Origin: Marinobacter szutsaonensis
GTDB lineage: Bacteria; Pseudomonadota; Gammaproteobacteria; Pseudomonadales; Oleiphilaceae
NCBI RefSeq assembly: GCF_039523335.1
Contig: NZ_BAAAFC010000001.1
Location: 744,001 to 808,000, forward strand
Length of the DNA: 64,000 nt
Direction of reading: 5' to 3'
Every line of letters begins with the position of its first letter. Position 1 is the first letter of the stretch. Below, piece after piece: positions 1 to 6,692 of the stretch. The notes under the pieces were generated by a model. That model did no database searches. It saw only the letters and a list, made by a program, of their open reading frames with translations, and had not been told where the DNA came from. The translations under genes and the position numbers were made by a program.

Positions 1-936
1 GCCGGTGGGCTGGGCTCCCTGCCCTGCGCCATGCTGGGCGTGGAGGCGCTGCGATCTGAACTTGAAGCCTTGAAAGCTGCCACCGACCGACCTTTCAATC
101 TCAACTTCTTCGCCCACACGCCGCCAACACCGGATGCGGACAGCGAGCGGAGGTGGCGTCAGGCGCTGGCGCCCTATTATCAGGAATTCGGTATCGATCC
201 TGATTCCATACCTTCAGGTCCGGGGCGGATGCCGTTCAATGAAGAAACTGCCGCCATTGTGGAGGAATTCCGCCCGGCGGTGGTCAGTTTCCATTTCGGG
301 CTGCCGGAGCCTGCGCTGGTTGAGCGGGTACGCAGGGCCGGCGCAAAGATCCTGTCGACCGCGACCACGATGGAGGAGGCGCTCTGGCTGGAGCGGCACG
401 GTGCCGATGCCATCATTGCCCAGGGCCTTGAAGCCGGTGGCCACCGCGGTATTTTCCTGACGAAAGACATGACCACGCAGATGGGCACCTTTGCCCTGCT
501 GCCCCAGATTGTCGCTGCCGTGAAGGTGCCGGTGATTGCTGCCGGCGGCATTGCCGATGCCCGGGGCGTGAAAGCCGCGCTGGACCTTGGCGCAATCGCG
601 GCCCAGATCGGAACGGCCTTCTTGCTCTGCCCGGAGGCGACCACAAAACAGATGCACCGGGAAGCACTGAAAAGCCCCCAGGCCCGGCATACCGCGATCA
701 CCAACCTGTTTTCCGGCGGGCCGGCCCGGGGTATTGTGAACCGTGTGATGCAGGAACTGGGTCCGATATCCCCTGAAGCACCGGCGTTTCCCCTCGCCAC
801 CAGTGCCATTGCGCCGCTTCGGGCCGCGGCCGAGGCTACCGGTTCCGGAGACTTTTCACCCTTGTGGTGTGGGCAGAACGCCTCGGGGTGCCGGGAGCAT
901 TCAGCGGCGGAGATTCTGGAACGGCTTGTTCCCTGA
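1..936 (+). CDS. Nitronate monooxygenase, N-terminus cut by window edge
   Basis: FMN-dependent oxidation of nitronates (2-nitropropane dioxygenase family, TIM barrel, cytosolic). The frame is open from base 1 and reads GGLGSLPCAML, the usual N-terminal FMN-loop motif, so the gene begins left of the window and the Met at 31 is internal. The family signature GLEAGGHRG (about 424-450) carries the likely catalytic His. IAAGGIADARG and QIGTAFLLCPE are the phosphate-binding strands typical of class I enzymes. It ends in TGA at 934-936. The physiological substrate cannot be told from the sequence. Confidence 0.9.
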   Translation, partial: AGGLGSLPCAMLGVEALRSELEALKAATDRPFNLNFFAHTPPTPDADSERRWRQALAPYYQEFGIDPDSIPSGPGRMPFNEETAAIVEEFRPAVVSFHFGLPEPALVERVRRAGAKILSTATTMEEALWLERHGADAIIAQGLEAGGHRGIFLTKDMTTQMGTFALLPQIVAAVKVPVIAAGGIADARGVKAALDLGAIAAQIGTAFLLCPEATTKQMHREALKSPQARHTAITNLFSGGPARGIVNRVMQELGPISPEAPAFPLATSAIAPLRAAAEATGSGDFSPLWCGQNASGCREHSAAEILERLVP

Positions 937-960
937 ACAACTGCGGACATAAGTATCCGG

Positions 961-1018
961 GGTTGGGTACAGGGCAATGCGACTTCGCCAAAGCCTTACG
1001 GCAAACACCCTGCCAACC
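961..1018. other. Imperfect inverted repeat between nmo and the dusA fossil
   Basis: GGTTGG (961-966) and AGGG (971-974) pair with CCCT (1008-1011) and CCAACC (1013-1018), with a further short GCC/GGC pairing inside. There is no T-run after it, so it is at best a weak terminator for the upstream gene. The interior contains the 19-base sequence that recurs in the integrase gene. Confidence 0.3.
983..1001. repeat. 19-bp repeat shared with the integrase gene (copy 1)
   Basis: CTTCGCCAAAGCCTTACGG is identical to 6513-6531 inside the integrase gene, where it encodes the reverse complement of RKALAK. This copy lies about 150 bases outside the left attachment junction, in what should be chromosomal flank. 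It may be a scrap of an earlier related integrase or coincidence. Confidence 0.6.
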
Positions 1019-1082
1019 CTGTTAAACTACGACGCTCAGATTTTCGTACTGACAACTGTTTTCCCGTAGATAGGTTACCGAA

Positions 1083-1157
1083 ATGTCCGCAACACCCGCA
1101 TTGGATGCCACTCGCCAAAACTCCGGCCCGTCTTGCGGTTTCTGAGTGGCTCCAATG
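1083..1157 (+). pseudogene. dusA: Fossil 5' end of the native dusA at the left island junction
   Basis: An ATG at 1083 opens a frame that reads MSATPALDATRQNSGPSCGF, then TGA (1143-1145), then VAPM, and stops resembling DusA after 1157. VAPM followed by MDWT is the start of the conserved DusA barrel, found intact at 6804 onwards. This is therefore the original dusA start, cut off when the island inserted. The TGA most likely arose from a TGC Cys codon (the intact copy reads RKFCVAPM). Excision of the island would restore a dusA with an in-frame stop. Confidence 0.8.
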
Positions 1158-1172
1158 TATCGACTGATCCAT
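1146..1172 (+). other. attL of the dusA island
   Basis: GCTCCAATG (1149-1157) is identical to 6804-6812 inside dusA. Similarity continues with one gap: T-AT-C-GACTG-AT-CCA here against AT-G-GACTG-GA-CCA at the right end. The reading frame switches from dusA-like to unrelated sequence exactly here. Integration at this dusA position is known for a family of tyrosine integrases associated with islands and prophages. Confidence 0.75.
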
Positions 1173-1206
1173 ACCTGCGCCGTCCATATTCGGCAGGAAT
1201 AGGCCA

Positions 1207-1850
1207 CTGACAGACAGCATCAAGCGTCGGATCGCCAAATGCATTAAATAGTTTGTTCTGGACGCCAAAGATCCCTTCATTCTCGATACGGACGCCACCG
1301 GCAAGCTATGCCCCATGATGATTGCGATCGACCACGGCGGCTTCAGCTGGGGAGCAGAACCACCACCGACGACAATCACAACAGAGAACCGGCACGCCCT
1401 GGTTGTGGCCCTCCTTGCCAAACACTACACCGGCGTGACCGGTGCAGATCTTAGGGTGCCGATCGGCACTATCACAACCAAAGACCGCCGCTCCCTGGTC
1501 GCTGCATTTCTGACCCCTACTACGAAAATGGCTCGGGCGAAACGGGCCGCGACTTACGGCAACCGGTGCCAACCATCACAACCAAAGATCGACCACAGCT
1601 GATAACAGCACATATCAGTGGTGAGGACCATGTGAGCGTCGAAATCGGCATGCGGATGCTACAGCCACACGAGCTATTCAAGGCGCAGGACTTCCCGGAA
1701 GACTACACGAACGACTTTGAGTTCCAGGGGCGCCCATTAGCCAAGTACCAACAGATGCGCCTGTGCGGCAACAGTTTACCGCCACACCTGGCGCAAGCGC
1801 TGGTTGCAGCGAATTTTGCACACGAGAGAATACTGGAGGCAACGGCGTGA
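1207..1850 (+). pseudogene. Phage-type DNA cytosine-5 methyltransferase, C-terminal remnant
   Basis: Only the C-terminal half of a Dcm-like enzyme is left. In one frame it reads IKRRIAKCIK, a TAG at 1249-1251, then FVLDAKDPFILD, followed by repeated TITTENR/TITTKDR blocks. Around 1517 a single-base loss shifts the frame (restoring it gives YYENGSGETG then PTITTKDRPQLI). The end is PHELFKAQDFPEDY and QMRLCGNSLPPHLAQAL, the conserved last motifs (GNSV-like) of cytosine methylases. The catalytic PC motif and SAM-binding start are missing; the remnant begins just inside attL. One nonsense and one frameshift make it non-functional. Confidence 0.75.
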
Positions 1851-2098
1851 TCACCGCACGACTGAACAAGCTCAGATTTGCTTTCCAACAGGCGAGAAAG
1901 CTGGTCGGAGACGCCAACCGAGGCAAGGCCATTACTGGCGTAGCACTCCGCTGGTGTCACCGGATCCGGCAGGCGATCAAGGCGGAGATACTGGTGGTTG
2001 AGGCAGTGATCCGGCCTTACAAGCTTTTCAATATAAAACCACGAATTATTTCAGAAAATATTCCCAGCCCCACACCGGCAAGCGCAGGGCTGGAATAA
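1847..2098 (+). CDS. Hypothetical protein, 83 aa
   Basis: A GTG start overlaps the methylase stop (GTGA) and has a strong GGAGG eight bases upstream, so it was translationally coupled to the methylase. The product is basic, with a predicted helical stretch rich in Arg, Lys and Ala (LNKLRFAFQQARKLVGDANR), and no motif I recognise. It may be a phage-type accessory of the methylase. Whether it is still expressed now that the methylase is broken is unknown. Confidence 0.45.
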   Translation: MITARLNKLRFAFQQARKLVGDANRGKAITGVALRWCHRIRQAIKAEILVVEAVIRPYKLFNIKPRIISENIPSPTPASAGLE

Positions 2099-2106
2099 TG
2101 GAAGAG

Positions 2107-2520
2107 TTACGCGTGCTGCACCTCTTTACCCTTGGCAGAAAAGGTTTTCGTAGTCTTAATACCCCGACGACTTCTTCGATATGTTGCAACCTGAGTTCGG
2201 GTTACCTTGGGCTCAGCCGGCTCGGCTCGCAAGCAAACGCCAAGAGCGTTGAGCACCCGGTTGATGGTATCAAAACGAGGCTTGGCTCCCTCGGAAAGGG
2301 CTTTGTAAAGACTTTCGCGGCCTACCCCAGCAGCCTCGGCAACCTGAGACATCCCGCGAGCGCGGGCCACGTTGTTGAGCGCTTTCAGCAGGGCATCCAT
2401 ATCACCGTTCGCCAGCACCTCAGTCAGATAACCGGCAATATCTTCGTCGGTTTTGAGGTAACGCGCGGCGTCATAACGACGAACGCCATACTTCTCAAGA
2501 GCTTCCTGATTAATAGTCAT
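2107..2520 (-). CDS. HigA-type antitoxin, XRE/HTH family
   Basis: 137-residue DNA-binding antidote of the addiction-module family that follows Gp49-like toxins. A helix-turn-helix is seen in MSQVAEAAGVGRESLYKAL with the downstream recognition context RFDTINRVLNALGVCL. The start is supported by AGGAGG seven bases before the ATG. It lies 15 bases after the toxin on the same strand, so the order is toxin first, as in HigBA systems. The C-terminal tail (from about 105) is basic and lineage-specific. Expected to neutralise the toxin and repress the shared promoter. Confidence 0.85.
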   Translation of the reverse strand: MTINQEALEKYGVRRYDAARYLKTDEDIAGYLTEVLANGDMDALLKALNNVARARGMSQVAEAAGVGRESLYKALSEGAKPRFDTINRVLNALGVCLRAEPAEPKVTRTQVATYRRSRRGIKTTKTFSAKGKEVQHA

Positions 2521-2535
2521 TTTAGTTACCTCCTA

Positions 2536-2838
2536 CTAATTGCCAGACCGCAGTTCAGCAGCCATTTCCTTAGCAATCTTTATGTCCTTTTTTTGCGTGG
2601 GCTTAGTGCCACCACACAGCAACAGAAAAACAAGCTTTCCGATTTTCGTGTAGTAAATTCGGTAACCGGGGCCATGGGTCAACCTCATCTCGCTCACGTA
2701 ATCTCCGAGCGACTTGTGATCTCCGAAGTTTCCGTCTTCGGCACGGTCAATGCGATCCAAGATCTTGTTTTTCGCCTTCTGATCATTCAGCTGATCCAGC
2801 CATTCACTGAAGACTTCCGTTTCAAGAATTTGATTCAT
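2536..2838 (-). CDS. RelE/HigB-like toxin (Gp49-type killer protein)
   Basis: 100-residue protein of the addiction-module killer family related to phage Gp49 and HigB, which act as ribosome-dependent mRNA interferases. Typical blocks are WLDQLNDQKAKNKILDRIDR near the N-terminus, GDYVSEMRLTHGPGYRIYY in the middle and LLLCGGTKPTQKKDIKIAKE at the end; the GPGYRIYY strand and the KKDI(K) tail hold the presumed catalytic basic and aromatic residues. I start at ATG 2838; a TTG six bases upstream is possible. No clear ribosome-binding site precedes it. Confidence 0.85.
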   Translation of the reverse strand: MNQILETEVFSEWLDQLNDQKAKNKILDRIDRAEDGNFGDHKSLGDYVSEMRLTHGPGYRIYYTKIGKLVFLLLCGGTKPTQKKDIKIAKEMAAELRSGN

Positions 2839-2847
2839 GGTCAAAGT

Positions 2848-2863
2848 GTATCCAACCGAATAC
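2848..2863. promoter_or_regulatory. Candidate operator of the toxin-antitoxin operon
   Basis: Near-palindrome GTATCCAACCGAATAC lies 10 bases before the toxin ATG, on its promoter side. Antitoxins of this class usually bind inverted repeats at this place. It is inferred from position and symmetry only. Confidence 0.4.
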
Positions 2864-2933
2864 AGAAAAACAAATCAGGAATAGTAACTAATAAAACGCA
2901 AAGAATGGCTGCCATGCTCATAGGAGCCCAACC

Positions 2934-3275
2934 ATGAGACAGACTACGCTTTTCGGTGAAGACGTTCTCGTCACGCAAGACATGCATGTGCTGCTCCAGC
3001 TTTTCACCAACTACCGTGGCATCGATATCGATCAGGACTTTTTCGGGCTAAGCCACGTTTATCACAGTGTCTACACCCACCCTGAGAAACTACCAAAGAG
3101 CAGCTGGAGCGAAACGCGAGTACTGAACGCAATCCGGAAGTGCGAGGAAGCCGGCCTGATTGCCCAGAAAGAGCGCTGCGATGGATGGAAGTGGAAGATT
3201 ACAGAACGTGGAACCGCGGCCAGGCACAGCGCATTCTTGATTGAAAAAGCGAAAAAGAGGAATAGCCGTGCTTGA
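2934..3275 (+). CDS. Hypothetical island protein, 113 aa
   Basis: ATG preceded by AGGAG seven bases upstream. The sequence contains a stretch that looks like a winged-helix fold: SSWSETRVLNAIRKCEEAGL followed by KWKITERGTAARHSAF, resembling helix, recognition helix and wing. It could be a small DNA-binding regulator, but this is inference; I do not recognise a family. The next gene starts inside its last codons, so the two are probably coupled. Confidence 0.55.
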   Translation: MRQTTLFGEDVLVTQDMHVLLQLFTNYRGIDIDQDFFGLSHVYHSVYTHPEKLPKSSWSETRVLNAIRKCEEAGLIAQKERCDGWKWKITERGTAARHSAFLIEKAKKRNSRA

Positions 3276-3567
3276 ACAAACAACCCAAAAGGGCGGATTC
3301 CTTGCGAAGAATGCCGCCCTCCTCTGCCAGGATGACAACTTCAGGCTTTACCTTGATAGGCGCAGAACAGCGAAATTCGGACTGAATATCCCGGACGGCA
3401 CACACACGGAGGAAGACGCCCGGGATTTCATATTGCAAGCCTGTGGGATCAGCTCCAGAGCGGAGCTGGATCATGACCATGAAGCTGCAACCATGTTAAA
3501 ACAAATCAAGCATCATTATCGGCGTTGGTATGACAGACAGATCCGGCGAGGTCACGGATCTCCATGA
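3268..3567 (+). CDS. Hypothetical phage/island protein, 99 aa
   Basis: GTG start at 3268 chosen over an upstream TTG because AGAGG sits at the right distance and the start overlaps the previous stop by eight bases. Blocks such as KGGFLAKNAALLCQDDNFRL, IPDGTHTEEDARDFI and CGISSRAELDHD look like those of short proteins I recall from prophages. The function of that group is unknown to me. Composition is mostly helical and charged. Confidence 0.55.
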   Translation: MLEQTTQKGGFLAKNAALLCQDDNFRLYLDRRRTAKFGLNIPDGTHTEEDARDFILQACGISSRAELDHDHEAATMLKQIKHHYRRWYDRQIRRGHGSP

Positions 3568-3718
3568 AAAGCCCTTCACACACCTCTGCAACTCGATTTG
3601 ACGCGACACCGGTGGCCAACACCTTCTGCAACATCCCACCACTGGCAGCGATATCTGCAATCACAACCAGAGTATCCTCACATGCGGGAACATCATTGAG
3701 CTTTTCATCCGTTTTCAT
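3506..3718 (-). CDS. Small hypothetical protein, 70 aa
   Basis: ATG with GGAG seven bases upstream on the minus strand. Acidic product (LNDVPACEDTLVVIADIAAS, then a small helix). It overlaps the end of the convergent upstream gene by 62 bases. No family recognised; retained because of the good start signal. Confidence 0.35.
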   Translation of the reverse strand: MKTDEKLNDVPACEDTLVVIADIAASGGMLQKVLATGVASNRVAEVCEGLFMEIRDLAGSVCHTNADNDA

Positions 3719-3895
3719 CTCGTTACTCCATTGAGAATTGATAGAAATGTGGCCACGCTTTCGACGCTATAACGAGTCGCCAAAGATGCAAGAGCAGAAA
3801 CAGGCGTGCGTTACAGGTCTTTACATTTTCCAAACCGGCATAAGCAGCCTAAAATTCGAACCAACATTGAATTTTGGCCAAACAAATACCAAAAT

Positions 3896-3915
3896 TACTG
3901 TATATCCATACAGCA
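3896..3915 (+). promoter_or_regulatory. Near-consensus LexA (SOS) box upstream of the DUF5131 gene
   Basis: TACTGTATATCCATACAGCA matches the gammaproteobacterial LexA consensus (CTGT-N8-ACAG, with TACTGTATATATATACAGTA as the ideal) at both CTGT and ACAG half-sites and at 17 of 20 positions overall. It ends 12 bases before the ATG at 3928. A possible -35 TTGGCC (3874-3879) would put the box over the -10 region, where LexA represses. Confidence 0.8.
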
Positions 3916-3927
3916 AGGATTTCTACC

Positions 3928-4680
3928 ATGGCGACACAAACAGGAATTGAGTGGACAGAACAAACATGGAACCCGGTAACGGGCTGCACTAAAGTCTCGC
4001 CTGGCTGCAAACACTGCTATGCCGAAACCATGGCAAAGAGACTCCAAGCCATGGGGGCCAACGGTTATGAAAACGGATTCGCTGTCTCTCTTCACCCGGA
4101 GAGACTGGGGCAACCGCTACAGAGGGCGAAACCGACAACCTATTTCGTAAACTCGATGAGCGACCTCTTCCACGAGGATGTTCCGTTTTCATACATCGAC
4201 GCAGTGATGAACGTGATCGATCGATGCCCCCAACACGTTTTCCAGATTCTCACAAAACGTGCAGAGCGTATGGCCGAGTACTCGAGCGGAAGGAAGATTC
4301 CAGCAAATGCGTGGATGGGAGTCTCCGTGGAAGATAAAAAATACGGCCTTCCCAGGATCGACTTGTTAAGGAGGGTACCGGCAGAAACTCGCTTTCTGTC
4401 AGTCGAGCCGCTGCTTGAGGACTTGGGTGAAATTGATCTGAATGACATCCACTGGGTGATCGTCGGCGGAGAGTCTGGAGCGAAGGCCAGGCCGATGAAA
4501 GCTGAATGGGCTCTCAACGTGAAAGACCAATGCCTGAAAGCTGAAGTGCCGTTCTTTTTTAAACAATGGGGCAATTGGGGAGCCGATGGCGTTCGCAGGT
4601 CCAAAAAGAAGAACGGTCGAGAACTCCACGGGAAAACCTATAGCGGATACCCAATCATCCCAACCTGTTCCGTTTCGTAA
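3928..4680 (+). CDS. Three-Cys-motif protein, DUF5131 / phage Gp37-Gp68 family
   Basis: 250 residues from the ATG at 3928 (AAGGA upstream); an earlier TTG would put the LexA box inside the gene. The signature NPVTGCTKVSPGCKHCYAE has Cys20, Cys27 and Cys30 in a C-x6-C-x2-C arrangement resembling the iron-sulphur cluster loop of radical-SAM enzymes. Further family blocks are YFVNSMSDLFHEDVPF, QILTKRAERM, WMGVSVED, LSVEPLLEDLG, WVIVGGESG and FFFKQWGNWG. Biochemical activity is not established to my knowledge. The gene is convergent with tcmP and overlaps it by 26 bases, the usual partner. The LexA box suggests induction by DNA damage. Confidence 0.88.
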   Translation: MATQTGIEWTEQTWNPVTGCTKVSPGCKHCYAETMAKRLQAMGANGYENGFAVSLHPERLGQPLQRAKPTTYFVNSMSDLFHEDVPFSYIDAVMNVIDRCPQHVFQILTKRAERMAEYSSGRKIPANAWMGVSVEDKKYGLPRIDLLRRVPAETRFLSVEPLLEDLGEIDLNDIHWVIVGGESGAKARPMKAEWALNVKDQCLKAEVPFFFKQWGNWGADGVRRSKKKNGRELHGKTYSGYPIIPTCSVS

Positions 4681-5527
4681 GAATTGACCGTGCAACTTTC
4701 TCCGCAAGCGCGATCGCCACTTTCGAGTTGTTAGACACGGCGAAGCAGAATAGAAAAAGTGGGTGGCCGTTGTTATATAAAGTGACCGGCTGAGCAGCAT
4801 ACGGAAACTGCTGCATCAGCCTGGACCGTATGTAGTTGGACACTCCCTCAACGTTCAGCCGCTCGGTTTCATCCTCCACTTCAGCGCCGAAAAGGTCCTC
4901 TATTTGGGGCGAGGGCTTTGGTCGATACAGCTCTTTGATCCACTGATCGGTACCGAGAAGCTTGTTCAGCTTTTCTTCCCATTCTGGCTTCACGCCTCCC
5001 TTCGGAGTCATCCTTAAAAGCGCGGATAACGGAAACAACATCCAGAGATCGATCCGGCCGGACAGAGCAACATCATGCAGGGTCTCCCACTCTAGCTCAG
5101 TACTATATGGGTCTATGAAAAGAATCGCTCGATCATTGTGGGTAAGGCTTGCGCAAAAGTCCTTTACAAAATCATTAGCATCAAGCTGAGTAACTCTAAC
5201 CTCTCTCTCAGGATAATCCGAAGCCAGACGCTTCAGCTCCGAAACATGCTCTGAAGAGAGATCATTGAAATGGTAAACGTCAAACGGATGCTTCAAACCT
5301 AAGGCAACGCGTACAGAACCCTCAAAGTCCTCTGAAGGTATCAAAAGGTCATGCCCACCTTTCGTTTTTGCACTCTGGGTACCGGTGCCAGCGAAAGCAT
5401 CAGCGTAGTGCAATTTGAATCCCTTTCTCCTAAGCGCAGTCGTAAAAAAATGAACGTAGTCTTGCAGGATCGAGAGCTTAACGCGCGTCCATACACCGCC
5501 GAATTCATGCTTGGTCATACCTGACAC
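4655..5527 (-). CDS. tcmP: Three-Cys-motif partner protein TcmP
   Basis: 290 residues from GTG 5527 (AGGATGA upstream; ATG 5518 is an alternative with poor spacing). Named for its regular occurrence beside DUF5131 proteins. I see features of a SAM-dependent methyltransferase fold: YADAFAGTGTQ (about 41-51) resembles the glycine-rich motif I, and ILFIDPYSTELEW (135-147) resembles the catalytic DPPY-type motif IV with a single Pro. The C-terminal third (NYIRSRLMQQF, then PLFLFCFAVSN) is family-typical. The activity and substrate are unknown. It has no LexA box of its own, and shares only its 3' end with DUF5131. Confidence 0.85.
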   Translation of the reverse strand: MSGMTKHEFGGVWTRVKLSILQDYVHFFTTALRRKGFKLHYADAFAGTGTQSAKTKGGHDLLIPSEDFEGSVRVALGLKHPFDVYHFNDLSSEHVSELKRLASDYPEREVRVTQLDANDFVKDFCASLTHNDRAILFIDPYSTELEWETLHDVALSGRIDLWMLFPLSALLRMTPKGGVKPEWEEKLNKLLGTDQWIKELYRPKPSPQIEDLFGAEVEDETERLNVEGVSNYIRSRLMQQFPYAAQPVTLYNNGHPLFLFCFAVSNNSKVAIALAEKVARSILTKRNRLG

Positions 5528-5576
5528 TACTCATCCTTTGAATTGATTGTATTTTTCCCACATTGATAGCATGGAA

Positions 5577-6641
5577 TTAATTAGGACGCCACTTCCACTT
5601 ATTGTACTTATCGAAAGGCTCCTGCTTACTTAGGTGGGTATATCGCTGCAAAGTCGACCACGTAGTGTGACCGCTCACAGCGGCAACCCGGGGAATATCC
5701 CATCCTCTTTCAAACAACCAACTAATGCACTCATGACGAAGATCATGGAATCTTAGGTCATCGATCCCGAGAAACTTACACCACTCGCGAAACCTGGTAC
5801 CGATGCTTTTACTGTTATCGGGAAAGATGCGGTCGTCTCGCTTTGGCTGCCGCTGGATGATGGCCCATGCCTCGTCAGTGAGATAGACCCGCTTGTGGTT
5901 ACCCCGCTTTGCTGTCGGGTGCTTCATATCGGAAACGATCACAGTCCGGTTTTTCTCATCCAGACCATCCCAGCGAATCCGGGTGATCTCCTCTTGCCGA
6001 CGACCTGAAAACAAAGCGAAGAGAATGATCTCACCCATCGGGATTGATCGCTTGCCGCTAGGGCGGTCGGCATACTCCATGAGCTTGTTGAGCTCTTCCA
6101 GCGTAGGGCGTCGATCCCGGGAATCCGGTTTTGCAACTAGGCGCTCACGGCGGCAGGTTTCAGCTGCATCATTGATCACGTTGAGGTCGACCGGCATTCC
6201 CCATGCAGTCCTCGCCACCTTAAAGACCGACCTGAGCCAGATAATGTCATTGTTCGCTGTCTGTGGCTTGACGTGTTGGAGCCGGCCCATGATATGACTG
6301 ACGATGTCTTTCGCCTGGAGCTCCAGCGCATCCAGATTGGCCAGGTCAAAGGTGAGCATGTATTCGAGGTGGGCGGTTTTACTGCGGCCGAAATTGGCGC
6401 CGAACTCCAGCTGATAACGCTCGATGAGATCACCGATCGTCACGCCACGATGACGCACCCTGTCGATCGCGCCAGGTTCCTGAAGCTCCAATTCACGACG
6501 AGCCGCCCAATCCTTCGCCAAAGCCTTACGGTCAAAGGTGCGGCTTTCCTGATAAACTAAACGTCCTTTCCGTTTGATGCGTATGTCAGCTCGGTAGGAT
6601 TTGGTCCCGTCTGCTCGAGTACGGGCAATGATTGAGGCCAC
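5577..6641 (-). CDS. int: Tyrosine integrase of the dusA island
   Basis: About 354 residues from GTG 6641, where homologue-like sequence (ASIIARTRADGTKSYRADI) begins; an upstream TTG at 6710 would overlap dusA. An N-terminal arm-binding domain (KGRLVYQESRTFDRKALAKD), a core-binding domain and the catalytic domain follow in order. All catalytic residues are visible: Arg in FSGRRQEEITRIRW, Lys in DMKHPTAKRG, H-x-x-R in FHDLRHEC, His in VSGHTTWSTL and the nucleophile Tyr in LQRYTHLS. It is divergent from dusA and next to attR, the standard position for integrases that target dusA. Confidence 0.92.
   Translation of the reverse strand: MASIIARTRADGTKSYRADIRIKRKGRLVYQESRTFDRKALAKDWAARRELELQEPGAIDRVRHRGVTIGDLIERYQLEFGANFGRSKTAHLEYMLTFDLANLDALELQAKDIVSHIMGRLQHVKPQTANNDIIWLRSVFKVARTAWGMPVDLNVINDAAETCRRERLVAKPDSRDRRPTLEELNKLMEYADRPSGKRSIPMGEIILFALFSGRRQEEITRIRWDGLDEKNRTVIVSDMKHPTAKRGNHKRVYLTDEAWAIIQRQPKRDDRIFPDNSKSIGTRFREWCKFLGIDDLRFHDLRHECISWLFERGWDIPRVAAVSGHTTWSTLQRYTHLSKQEPFDKYNKWKWRPN
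6513..6531. repeat. 19-bp repeat shared with left flank (copy 2)
   Basis: Same 19 bases as 983-1001. Here they fall inside the integrase N-terminal domain (codons for RKALAK on the minus strand). Matching stops at once on both sides, so it is not a long duplication. Confidence 0.6.
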
Positions 6642-6680
6642 GGTGCTACACGTCCTTTTCTGTAGGATTTTTGTAGCACC
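6642..6680. promoter_or_regulatory. Inverted repeat in the int-dusA divergent region
   Basis: GGTGCTACA (6642-6650) and TGTAGCACC (6672-6680) are perfect nine-base inverted arms separated by 21 bases, placed directly upstream of the integrase start and just before dusA. It could be an operator for int or an arm site for recombination proteins. Confidence 0.45.
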
Positions 6681-6692
6681 AATAGTAAGAAA

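Noticed and set aside
1249..1251. Possibility that the methylase remnant is a normal gene starting at 1315
   Set aside because: The frame upstream continues the family pattern through a TAG, a frameshift near 1517 is needed to join both halves, and catalytic motifs are missing.
2098..2937. 279-codon plus-strand open frame
   Set aside because: Antisense to the toxin and antitoxin genes, which have clear families and start signals.
3738..3950. Plus-strand 70-codon open frame before the DUF5131 gene
   Set aside because: Begins with a non-ATG codon without a ribosome-binding site, runs across the LexA box and into the DUF5131 gene in another frame; no family likeness.
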